Positions 9,296 through 17,700 of a DNA stretch of 26,992 bases are shown here, piece by piece. Position 1 is the first letter of the stretch. Every line of letters starts with the position of its first letter. Under the pieces are notes generated by a model. The model saw only the letters and a program-made list of their open reading frames with translations, searched no databases and was not told the DNA's origin. The position numbers and the translations under genes were made by a program. Origin of the DNA: JAKBCQ01 sp021807585 (GTDB lineage: Bacteria; Planctomycetota; Planctomycetia; Isosphaerales; Isosphaeraceae); NCBI GenBank assembly GCA_027325115.1, contig DAHWFG010000018.1:1-26992 (forward strand). The letters are read 5' to 3'.

Positions 9296-9304
9296 GATCC
9301 GTGA

Positions 9305-10180
9305 TCACGCGCGGGCCGTGAGCGATCGGCCGCGAAGGACCGACGAGACGCCGAAACGGCCGACCCGTGTGAAGGCGAGACACGAAATCGCGATCGACGC
9401 GAGCGCGATCGACGACGGCGCCGGGACCGTTTGCGCCTGCGGTTTGATCGCATAACTCACGCCGTCGAGCCCGAAGACGTCCTCCGACGCGTTCGTCGAT
9501 CCCGTTTCGGTAAATGTGATATCATGAACACTCGCCCCCGGATCGACGAAGCCGAAATATTCGGCGCCACCGGAAGACGATCCCACGATCGCGAGCGATT
9601 CGCTCTTGCCGTCGTTGAACGAGACGGTCAGAGGATTGCCGACGTCTCCGTAGCCCGTGAGATAAACGCCGAACGCCGAAATACCACTTTGAAAATGAAA
9701 ATCGATCGAAGCCGACCACGATTTGTTTTGCGCGGGAAGTTGAGGGACGAATTCGAGATACTTCCCTCCCGAAGTGACGCTGTAGCCGGTCGTCGCGGTG
9801 TAAGGCGAATGCGCCGCGTCGGTAACGCCGTAAATATACGTGTGTTTCACGCCGTTTTGATCGGTCCAGTCGAGCCCCGCCGAGGTTCCCGCAAGCGACA
9901 CCGTGACGCCGGGGACGATCGCAAGAGCGCTCGTTCCAGCGGGCGATCCCAGAGTCGAGCCCGCGAACGACGTGGACGTGAGGGGGGAGATCTTGGTCGC
10001 GGCGACCTGGAACGCCGATTCCGCGCTGTTGGAGTTGGGAATCGCCTGACCGGGCCCCGCGCCGGCGTCGATCCCGCTGAACGTCGTGTAATCGCCCCGC
10101 GCATCAACGCACAAAAGCGATAGGACGAACGCCGCGGCGATCGCCTTGAAAGCGCCAGGATTCGATGATCGTATTGCCAC
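9305..10180 (-). CDS. PEP-CTERM-type secreted protein (variant PAP sorting signal)
   Basis: A 291-residue protein with an N-terminal signal peptide (hydrophobic AIAAAFVLSLLCVDARG at about 13-29), a Ser/Gly/Thr-rich beta-type body without enzymatic motifs, and a C-terminal tripartite tail: VPAPSS, a hydrophobic helix (IALASIAISCLAF), then basic residues. This is the layout of PEP-CTERM proteins, which are processed by exosortase and placed at the cell surface or in exopolysaccharide. Here the motif is Pro-Ala-Pro rather than Pro-Glu-Pro, and a further 20-residue Arg-containing tail follows the helix. FGVYLTGYGDVGNPLTVSFNDG and FGFVDPGASVHDITFTE recall a beta-sandwich domain common in planctomycete PEP-CTERM proteins. 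The start codon is GTG, with AGAGGA about 10 nt upstream. No exosortase gene is in the window. Confidence 0.8.
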   Translation of the reverse strand: MAIRSSNPGAFKAIAAAFVLSLLCVDARGDYTTFSGIDAGAGPGQAIPNSNSAESAFQVAATKISPLTSTSFAGSTLGSPAGTSALAIVPGVTVSLAGTSAGLDWTDQNGVKHTYIYGVTDAAHSPYTATTGYSVTSGGKYLEFVPQLPAQNKSWSASIDFHFQSGISAFGVYLTGYGDVGNPLTVSFNDGKSESLAIVGSSSGGAEYFGFVDPGASVHDITFTETGSTNASEDVFGLDGVSYAIKPQAQTVPAPSSIALASIAISCLAFTRVGRFGVSSVLRGRSLTARA

Positions 10181-10525
10181 GTGCGCCGCGTCCTCTTCGT
10201 TCGTTGGAACCGTTACCGATCTCCACGATACAAAACCGATTACGATTTCGCACGCGATACCGGGACAGATTTCTTAACTCGCTCTGACGTGATCGATTCG
10301 GCCGGCGTAATAAAGCGCAAAACCGCATCTGATCGGCGTCGATATGACGATTTTACGCTTATCCTGGATGAATCGCCGCCCGCTTCATCCCTTGTTTCGA
10401 TTCGTCAACATGCGATACGACGCGATCGAACGACGCGCGATCGATTCCGAGCCGAACCGCGTCCGAGAGCGCCGCTCCCGAGGCTTCGGCGTCGAGTTCG
10501 AGCCCGCTTCAATCGTTGCCGATGC
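10181..10525. other. Intergenic region, 345 bp, no gene recognised
   Basis: It lies between the stop of the one-helix membrane protein and the start of the PEP-CTERM gene, both on the minus strand. Open frames across it on either strand are Arg-rich and lack ribosome binding sites, as expected of shadow frames in GC-rich DNA. The PEP-CTERM promoter is probably here, but no clear -35/-10 pair could be picked out. Confidence 0.4.
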
Positions 10526-10696
10526 TCAGCGCCCGGGCGCGGGCGTCGTTCCTTCGACCGACGTGCTTCGATCGGGGGGCTTCGTACTCGAAACGACGAC
10601 AAGCACGGCGAGCGCGCCGAGCCAAACGAGGTAAACGCCAAGCCAAATCAGAAAAGTCCGCTTCCGCGGTTTGGGGTCGGTTTCGGTTCGGTCCAT
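10526..10696 (-). CDS. Small single-pass membrane protein, 56 aa
   Basis: From the ATG at 10696 the product is MDRTETDPKPRKRTF, then a single hydrophobic helix LIWLGVYLVWLGALAVLVVV (about residues 16-35), then a polar tail STKPPDRSTSVEGTTPAPGR. Positive charges before the helix predict the N-terminus inside. The ATG at 10696 is chosen over the one at 10711 because GGAG sits 7 nt before it, inside the upstream codons. Its function is unknown. It lies 52 bp downstream of the Minf_1886-family gene and may be co-transcribed with it. Such short membrane proteins are easily missed by gene callers. Confidence 0.6.
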   Translation of the reverse strand: MDRTETDPKPRKRTFLIWLGVYLVWLGALAVLVVVSSTKPPDRSTSVEGTTPAPGR

Positions 10697-10748
10697 GACT
10701 CGCTCCAACATGCTAATGTAAATACGTTAAAGATTAGCGATATTCTAT

Positions 10749-11186
10749 TTATGAGAATTTGATCCGCTCGAGTTCGGCGGCGTGGAGCCGTTCGAGTTCG
10801 GCGTGGAGGTCGAAGACTTCGTCGAAATCGGCTCGCGCGTCGGCGTCGTTTTTTTCGAGTTCGCCCGCTTCGATCAGATTGTACACGATATCGCCGATAT
10901 GGGACGTTGAGCGAACGCCCCAGCGATCGAGCATCATCCGCGCCATGAATCCGTATTTTTCGACCGCGAGTTCTTTGACGAGATCGCAGACGTCGCGTCC
11001 CGTGACATGCGTTCGGATCGGATCGACGGGTTTTTTGGCGGATTTTTCGCCGCGCGGTTTGAGCCGTGCGCGGCGCCTCCGAGTCCGCGCCGAGGCGATC
11101 GCCTCCAAGACAAATTCGTAGGCGTCGATCGGATATCGCGCGTCGCGCGAGACGACCGAAGCCAACCGATCGCGATCGTCAATCAT
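10749..11186 (-). CDS. Minf_1886 family protein
   Basis: A 145-residue soluble protein matching the Minf_1886 family of Planctomycetes and Verrucomicrobia. It has YPIDAYEFVLEAIASA at residues 18-33, HVTGRDVCDLVKELAVEKYG in the middle, then ARMMLDRWGVRSTSHIGDIV, and it ends with NLIEAGELEKNDADARADFDEVFDL. In relatives the same blocks appear as an H-V-S/T-G helix, a W-G-I/V-R motif and a final D-F motif. The molecular function is unknown. A basic insert (RTRRRRARLKPRGEKSAKK) lies between the first two blocks. The start ATG has no clear Shine-Dalgarno sequence. It is separated by 323 bp from the coiled-coil gene upstream. Confidence 0.8.
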   Translation of the reverse strand: MIDDRDRLASVVSRDARYPIDAYEFVLEAIASARTRRRRARLKPRGEKSAKKPVDPIRTHVTGRDVCDLVKELAVEKYGFMARMMLDRWGVRSTSHIGDIVYNLIEAGELEKNDADARADFDEVFDLHAELERLHAAELERIKFS

Positions 11187-11509
11187 CGGCGACGTCCATC
11201 GGAGGAGAGAACCGAGCTTTCGCGTCCCCGGACGCGAACACGGCGCCCGCTTCCCCCTCGGATCGGAATCTTAGCCGAAGCGGCCCGCGACGACGAGGTC
11301 GAATCTCCGAATCGTCCCCGCCGAGATTGCCGACGATCGCGCCCGACGCTCGCGAATTCCAGATTTATTGATTCTATATGTATTAATATGTTTTTGCTCT
11401 CTCGGCGAGTCCGGCGGTTTCATGCGATCGTCGCGCAAAGACCGATCGCCGGATCGACTACTAACAATTAGTTTATGATAATATTTATTATTTATCAGTT
11501 TTTTCGCAT
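11187..11509. other. Intergenic region, 323 bp, with an AT-rich patch
   Basis: No gene is seen here. The part next to the coiled-coil stop codon (about 11360-11510) is strikingly AT-rich for this DNA and contains the 6-bp inverted repeat TGATAA (11476-11481) and TTATCA (11492-11497). It could mark the end of the chemosensory transcript and the promoter region of the Minf_1886-family gene. No consensus promoter was identified with confidence. Confidence 0.35.
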
Positions 11510-12037
11510 TTACGATTCATCAATTTTCCTCCGCACGTCGCGTTGGAGCGAACGGAATTGGCGGAGGATCGATTGCGCGACATGATCGTCTTCAACGGGT
11601 GTCGCCGCGACGGCGTGAACCGTCGCTTTGGGGGTGTTCGATTCGATCTTGTCGATACGTCGGCCGTCGCGGTGATCGGATCGATCGGGTCGCGACGAGC
11701 GGCGAGTCTCCTCTTGTTCCAGGCGATTCCAGGCCTCGGCCAAGAGGGATCGATCGTGTTCGAGTTCGTCGAGGATCGCCTGGCGTTCGGCCTCCCAGCG
11801 TTTCAGTTGATCGTCGCGCGACCGCCTCGAGCGTTCGAGTTCGGCGAGCTTGCGTTCGAGTTCGCGCGTCCGCTCCACCGACCCGCGTCGTTTCAGCGCC
11901 AATTCTTCGATCCGCGTGAGTCTGCGCTCAATTTCCTGACGCAACGTCTCCAACTCCTCGGGCGTCGAATCGATCACGCCTCGTTGCAACGCTTCCACAC
12001 GTGTCGCTATCTCGCCTCGGGGGGAATCGGTCGTCAT
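11510..12037 (-). CDS. Coiled-coil protein, last gene of the chemosensory cluster
   Basis: A 175-residue protein from the ATG at 12037, chosen because AAGGA lies 8 nt upstream; a longer in-frame reading would need a TTG at 12076. Residues of about 20-105 form a strong heptad-rich helix (EELETLRQEIERRLTRIEEL, then RTRELERKLAELERSRRSRD and RQAILDELEHDRSLLAEAW). This is followed by a polar linker and a C-terminal amphipathic segment (AQSILRQFRSLQRDVRRKID). There is no catalytic or membrane motif. It starts 73 bp after the larger coiled-coil gene and shares its style. It is not recognised as a named family. A scaffold or structural partner of the chemosensory proteins is an inference from position only. 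Confidence 0.75.
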   Translation of the reverse strand: MTTDSPRGEIATRVEALQRGVIDSTPEELETLRQEIERRLTRIEELALKRRGSVERTRELERKLAELERSRRSRDDQLKRWEAERQAILDELEHDRSLLAEAWNRLEQEETRRSSRPDRSDHRDGRRIDKIESNTPKATVHAVAATPVEDDHVAQSILRQFRSLQRDVRRKIDES

Positions 12038-12110
12038 CCGGCGTGTCCTTGCTTGATGAATCACTGATTTACGCAATCAAGTGTATAAAACCATATGGAT
12101 CGATTCGGGA

Positions 12111-13130
12111 TCAGCCGCGCGGACCCGACCGGCTCCACAATCGGGAAAGGCGGGCGGAGAGTCCCCGATTCTTGCGTTCGACGGCCTCTTGATCGTGCAC
12201 CTCGCGGAGGTGCTGGCGGAACGCGCGGATGCGTTCGTCGACGGACGTCATCTGATGACCGACCGTTTGATTACGCGCGTCGTCCGCGCCGCCTAGAGGA
12301 TCGGCGCAATCGCCGATCGGGGCGATGCTTTCCTCGGGGTTTTTCGCCAAGGCGTCGATCGCGCGCACGGTGCGGATCGACGCGATTTCGGCGTGGTGTT
12401 CGATGCGCATGCGGTCGATCTCGTCGTGCGCGGCGCGAAGCGATTCCCGCGTTTCATCGAGGTCGGCGCGCGCCGTTTCGAGTTCCTCGCGGAGCGTTTC
12501 GGCGTTCGCGGAGCGATCGATCGCGACGGCGAGTTCGGTCCGAAGTTTGTGGATTTCGCTGTCGATCGCCTCCGAGGCGCGATTCGACCCGTTGGAATCG
12601 GCCGCGATTTTGGCGAGATGCGATCTGAGCCGCTCGACCTCGTCCTCGAGCGCGTGCTTATGCGCTTCCCACGCGCGCCGAGCCGCCTCGGCCTCGCGCC
12701 GCGCCGCTTCGGCTTCCAAACGTGTCGATTCGAGCTCGGCTTCAACCGTGCCGTCGTCGCGATCGCGGCTTTCCACGCGTTTCTCGACCTCGGCGACCCA
12801 CCGATTCAATTGCTCCCATTCGGCGCGTTGCGCGACCTCGGCCTCCTCCATCAGTCGGACCTGATCGAGCAGGAAAACAACCATCGCGTCGCGCTCGGCG
12901 AGTTCGCGGTGAAGTTCTTCGAGCCTGGGATCGTCGGCGGGTTCGAGATCGTCGTGATCGCATCTCAACTGGATCACCGAGTCGAGATCGCCCCGCGCCG
13001 CCGCGTCGTCGCGCAACGTCGCAAGTTCGTTTTCGAGCCGTTCGATCTCCTGCTGTAAAAGCGTGATCGTATCTTCCATCCCGGTCTCGGCCGCCGTGTC
13101 GGCGTCCGCCGTCCCCCAGTGTCGAGCCAC
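12111..13130 (-). CDS. Large coiled-coil protein downstream of the response regulator
   Basis: A 339-residue protein from a GTG at 13130. That start is chosen because GAGGG lies 7 nt upstream; an internal ATG at 13079 has only a weak site. Residues of about 20-240 are almost entirely coiled coil (TLLQQEIERLENELATLRDD, EAARREAEAARRAWEAHKHA). A less structured stretch follows (about 270-295). The basic C-terminal block has RIRAFRQHLREVHDQEAVER and then SARLSRLWSRSG, which looks like a defined interaction motif. No enzyme domain or signal peptide is present. It begins 52 bp after the response-regulator stop, so it is probably in the same transcript. The family is not recognised, and any role in organising the chemosensory array or its output is inference. 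Confidence 0.8.
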   Translation of the reverse strand: MARHWGTADADTAAETGMEDTITLLQQEIERLENELATLRDDAAARGDLDSVIQLRCDHDDLEPADDPRLEELHRELAERDAMVVFLLDQVRLMEEAEVAQRAEWEQLNRWVAEVEKRVESRDRDDGTVEAELESTRLEAEAARREAEAARRAWEAHKHALEDEVERLRSHLAKIAADSNGSNRASEAIDSEIHKLRTELAVAIDRSANAETLREELETARADLDETRESLRAAHDEIDRMRIEHHAEIASIRTVRAIDALAKNPEESIAPIGDCADPLGGADDARNQTVGHQMTSVDERIRAFRQHLREVHDQEAVERKNRGLSARLSRLWSRSGPRG

Positions 13131-13182
13131 GAGCGAACCCTCTTTCACTAAAGAACACTTATTTATAAATATTCCATTATAA

Positions 13183-14724
13183 TCACGCCGCTCCGACCAT
13201 CGTCCTTGATTCTTTAAGCAAATGTTCAACTGTAGCGATTAAATCGGTTTCTGAGAGCGGTCGATGCAGCACTCCGTCCAGACCGATCGCGTCGAGCCGG
13301 ACGAGTTCGGATTCGTCCTGGATGCCAAGGACGCCGACGAACCGCGTTTTGGCGGGAACTTGTTCCTTGACGGCTCGATAAAACGCTTCTTGCTCGGGCT
13401 GATCGAACGCCATCAAGACGAGATCGAACGCGTTTCTCCGCAGCAGCAGTTGCGCGCCGACTCGATCTCGGATCAGTTTAAGCTGATACCCGGCGCCTTC
13501 GGCGCCGAGGGCGCGTTGCACGGCTCGGACGGTTTCGGGATCATCCTCGACGACGAGGATCGACGCTCCCGACTGGACCGAACGACGTTCGGCGAGCCCC
13601 GCGAGCTCGAGCCCGCGAACGATCGCGCCGATCTCGCCAAGTTCGAGCCCGACCGTCTGCGCGATCGACGCGAGGTTCTGCGTCCCATCAATTAACGTAT
13701 AAATTTTCATTTCCGGCGCGGTCAGGCCGACTCGATCGAGGTTTCCGCCCCTCGGGGTCGTCCGCGCGTAAACGCGGGGCGCGAGCGATTCGGCGTCGTC
13801 GACCGCGGGCTCGCACCGCCGCGCGCCTTCGACCGCAAGCGCCGGAAGGCTGATCTGCAACGGAAACGCCTGGAACATCGGCGGAATCGATCCCCCCGCC
13901 TCGAATTGAAACTTCCCCGCCGCCGCGGTCGTCGCGCGGTACGTCAGCACCGCCGCTTGATACCGCAATAACGTGCGCAACCGACGCGGATCCGACAAAC
14001 TTCGCTCCAACAACTTGATCAATCCAGACATATGAGCATTTTGCTCTTCCCCGATCGTCACCGCGAGCAACGGCGCCAGATCGGCCATGCTCGCCGGGAG
14101 AAATCGTTCGAGCTTGTCGGCGGCGATCGTCGGCGAGAACACCGCCTGGATCCGTCCCGCCGCGACCGCGAAGCGAATCCGGTCGTTGTCGATCTCCAAC
14201 GTCAAAATCCCGTCGTGACCGCCGTTGTTGAGAAAATCGAGGATCTCGCGCACGCCGAATTGCTTGGTCGATCCCTCGAGCGCCGATTCCTTCACCTCGC
14301 CGACCGACTCGGGCATCGCACAGCCCGTTCGTTGCGCCTGCACGACGATCGCCCCCGTCTCGAGCGCATTCGCAACCCCGCTTTTAAGCAGCTCGGTCGT
14401 GAACGGTTTGGGAATCTGATCGACGACGTTGGGAAATTCGGAATATTGAACGAATGCGCGATTGCGCATCGCCGAACTAATCACGACCGGAATCCGCGCC
14501 GTCGTTTCACACTCAAGCAAACGTCGGCAGACGTCGTCTCCCGTCGTTCCCGGTAATTGATGATCGAGCAGGATCAGATCGGGAACGATCGATCGCGCCA
14601 GCTCGACGCCGCGATCGGCTTCGGCCGCGAGCGTCACCTGGTAGCCCGCTTGCGAAAGATGGCACTCAACCATCTTGCGGATCGTTTGACTGTCGTCGAT
14701 AACCAGAATGCGCGCTTTTTCCAT
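13183..14724 (-). CDS. Response regulator, REC-PATAN(DUF4388)-degenerate REC
   Basis: A 513-residue three-part regulator. Residues 1-122 are a complete receiver: acidic pair D10-D11, phosphoacceptor D54 in LILLDHQLPG, and K106 in PKPF. Residues of about 155-375 match a PATAN/DUF4388 domain (FGVREILDFLNNGGHDGILT, RIQAVFSP, IYTLIDGTQNLASIAQTVGL), which occurs in PatA/PixG-type regulators of chemosensory and phototaxis pathways. Residues 388-505 have a receiver fold (SILVVEDDPETVRAVQRAL), but the phosphoacceptor position is Ala439 (DLVLMAFDQPE) and the conserved Lys is Arg488, so it should not be phosphorylated. Its ATG overlaps the CheA stop codon (TGATG at 14723-14727 on the minus strand), implying coupled translation. 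It is therefore the most likely CheA phosphotransfer target in the cluster. Confidence 0.88.
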   Translation of the reverse strand: MEKARILVIDDSQTIRKMVECHLSQAGYQVTLAAEADRGVELARSIVPDLILLDHQLPGTTGDDVCRRLLECETTARIPVVISSAMRNRAFVQYSEFPNVVDQIPKPFTTELLKSGVANALETGAIVVQAQRTGCAMPESVGEVKESALEGSTKQFGVREILDFLNNGGHDGILTLEIDNDRIRFAVAAGRIQAVFSPTIAADKLERFLPASMADLAPLLAVTIGEEQNAHMSGLIKLLERSLSDPRRLRTLLRYQAAVLTYRATTAAAGKFQFEAGGSIPPMFQAFPLQISLPALAVEGARRCEPAVDDAESLAPRVYARTTPRGGNLDRVGLTAPEMKIYTLIDGTQNLASIAQTVGLELGEIGAIVRGLELAGLAERRSVQSGASILVVEDDPETVRAVQRALGAEGAGYQLKLIRDRVGAQLLLRRNAFDLVLMAFDQPEQEAFYRAVKEQVPAKTRFVGVLGIQDESELVRLDAIGLDGVLHRPLSETDLIATVEHLLKESRTMVGAA

Positions 14725-17700
14725 CAGATGAGCTCCGATATCCGACCGACGTCGAGGTTCGTGGTCGACCGTTCGTCGACGGGAGTTCCGAGAAGCGGAA
14801 TGAGAACGTTTTCCCAGGCTCGCGCGTCGATCGGCTTGGCGACAAACGCCGTCGCGCCCCGCGCCATCACACGCTCACGCGTCGCCTGATCCGATCGCGT
14901 GCTCGCGACCACGACCGGCGTCGACGACGAAACCCCGACCCGCTCGAGCTCGCCAAGCAACGCGAAACCGTCCATTCGCGGCATCTCCAGATCCGTTAAT
15001 ATCAACTTGTACTCATTCTCACGAAGCGTTTTGACGGCTTCAAGACCGTCGGACGCCTCGTCGACCTGAAATCCGAGTTCGCGAAGCCTTCGCGCCGCAA
15101 CGCGGCGGACGCTGAGCGAATCGTCGACGACGAGCACCGAGTTCGCCTTCAAACCCCGCTTCGTCGCATTCGCGGCCTTCACGCCGGTCCCATCGGCGAC
15201 CGCGCCGACCGTTCGATCGCTCACCCGCGCAAGCCCGAACGGATCAAGCAGAAAAACAATCTCTCCCGCGGCCGAAAAACTCGTTCCCACAATCGCCGGA
15301 TGACCCGCGAGCAACGCCGATAAAGGCTTCACCACAAGCTCCCGAGGTCCTTCGATCGCGTCGACGAGAACCGCGATTCGTTCCCCTTCGCCGCGTACAA
15401 GAAGAATCCTAGGACACGTTCGCGTCGACGGCGCGGCCAGACGCAATGCGCCCCGTGCATCCAAAATCGTCGTCGACTCGCCGCGGATCATCCCCTTGCC
15501 CGTCACCCCCTCGAATTGAACCTTCGAGGCGTCGAGCTCGTCGATCAGCTCGATCGACTCGAGCGGCAACGCGATCAAAACTCCGCCCACTCGAACCAGC
15601 ATCGCCTGCTCAAGCGCAATCCGCGCCGGAAGCCGAATCGTAAACGTTGTCCCCTTCCCCGCGATCGAAGCCAACGCGATCGTGCCGTTGAGCCGACCCA
15701 CCTCCTTCGCCACCACGTCCATCCCAACCCCTCGTCCCGAAATTGCATTGGAATGCTCACGTGTGGAAAAACCAGATTCAAAAATCATCTGACTCAAACG
15801 CTCGTCCGAAACCCCCGCTCCCCCCCCCAGCAACCCAAGACGACGAGCCTTCGCCTCGATCGCCCCGTAATCAAGCCCGCGACCGTCGTCGTGTATTTTA
15901 AAGACGACCGTGTTCGACTCGTTCCGAACCTCGAACGTCACCCGACCCGCCGCGGCTTTGCCCGCCCGCAATCGATCCGCCGCGGGCTCGATCCCGTGAC
16001 CCACCGCGTTCCTCGTTAAATGTAATAACGGCTCATATGCCTTGTCTTGTAAATAACGATCGACGCCGAGATCGTCCCCCACCGTCGCCACCTCGATCGT
16101 CCTCCCCTCGACCCGCGCCGCTTCGCTCGCAACCCGCGCCAATCGCTGAAACAACGACCGCGCCGGAACAAGCCGAATCGCCTGAACCGCGTTCCAGAGC
16201 TGAAGCGAAAGCCGAGCCAGCGAGTCGCCGTCGTCCGCCAGCGATTCCGCCGCCGACCGAGCCGAACCCGCCAACACCGCCAGATCCTCGGTTTGCTCCG
16301 CAAGCCGACGGATCAGATCGCCGTATTCGCCCCCGCGCCTCGGTGCAATCCGACGCTCGCGATCCGTCCCAAACAACCGACGTCCCCGACCGTCGGACGT
16401 CAAATCACGCAGCCGCTCGACGTCCGCGGTCAACCGGTAACGACACTGAACCGCCGCCGCCGCAAACGATTTCAACGTCTCCACTCGCCCCATCCATGCA
16501 CCCCGACGTGATAATAACTCAGATGCCATATCCATCAATTCATCAATACGCTCTCCCGAAACGCGGATCAGCCCCTCCGATTCCCCCGCCGTCGGGCGAA
16601 CCGCCCCCTCGCGAACCGATGTGAACCCCGACCGGCGCAATGCCTCTCCCGATTCCCGCCCCCCTTCAACCCCGAGCCGAGATCCCGCCATATCCTCTCC
16701 GTCGGCCCCGAGGTCGGTCTCGCCTCCTAAACACTCGTCGGCTCGATCGCTCGCACCGTTCTCCGCCGCTTGATCAAAACTCTCACAGTCGAACACGAGC
16801 GACGCTCGCTCCGAACCGCCCGAGCACGCCGTGTTTTTACCGCCGTCACACCCGTGATCGATCTCCACGACCGTCGCGATGTTCATTAAATTAAGATTTG
16901 TTTGTAAAATTGAATTTTCACACGCAAGCGGCGATTGAACCGCGCCGCGCAACGCTTCCGCGGGAGGCCGGGGGATCTCGCCTCGATCGATGTCGCGCAG
17001 CGTCTCCTCAAAATATTCCAGGACCCCGCGCAACAGGTCGACGACCGCGCGACGCGATCCGTAAGGGATCGCCTCGCCGTCAAGTCGATCCTCGACCGCG
17101 TGGACGATCTCGCCGAGATCGACGAGGCCCACGCTCCCCGCCGCCCCCTTGAGCGTGTGCAAACAACGCTTGAGCTCGGCGAGATTCTCGGCGAACTCGA
17201 TCCCCTCGCCGAGCGCCGCCATCAGCGGCTCGACTCGGTCGATAATATCCGCCGAATCCGCCAAAAACGCCTCGCGAATCTCGGCGAATTCCACCACCAT
17301 CGGAATTGGTCGAGCCGTCGCCTCGCTCGATCGCTCGGCCGTACCGCTCGCCGCGATCAAACCCTCGGCTCGTTCACAAATCAAATCATGAGCTTGAACA
17401 GAAATTGATTCATTGGAAGGAATCTTTTCTTTTCGATCGAACCGATCGCCGCCGCTCGCCGAACCCGCGGCGTTCGTCTCCGCGCTCGCGGAAGACGCCG
17501 GCTTCGAAGCCGCGAATCCCGCGGACGAAACCGAACCCGACGCGGCTTCACCGACGCGCGTCGACCGCTCGACGTGCGCGGGTTTCGCGGCGGATCGATT
17601 TCCGGTCAACATCTGCAAAAGTGAAGCGACGTCGATCGAAGGAGACGCCGCGTCGTCCTCGGCCGGGTCGAACGAATAATCGTCTTCAAGCAATCCCCCG

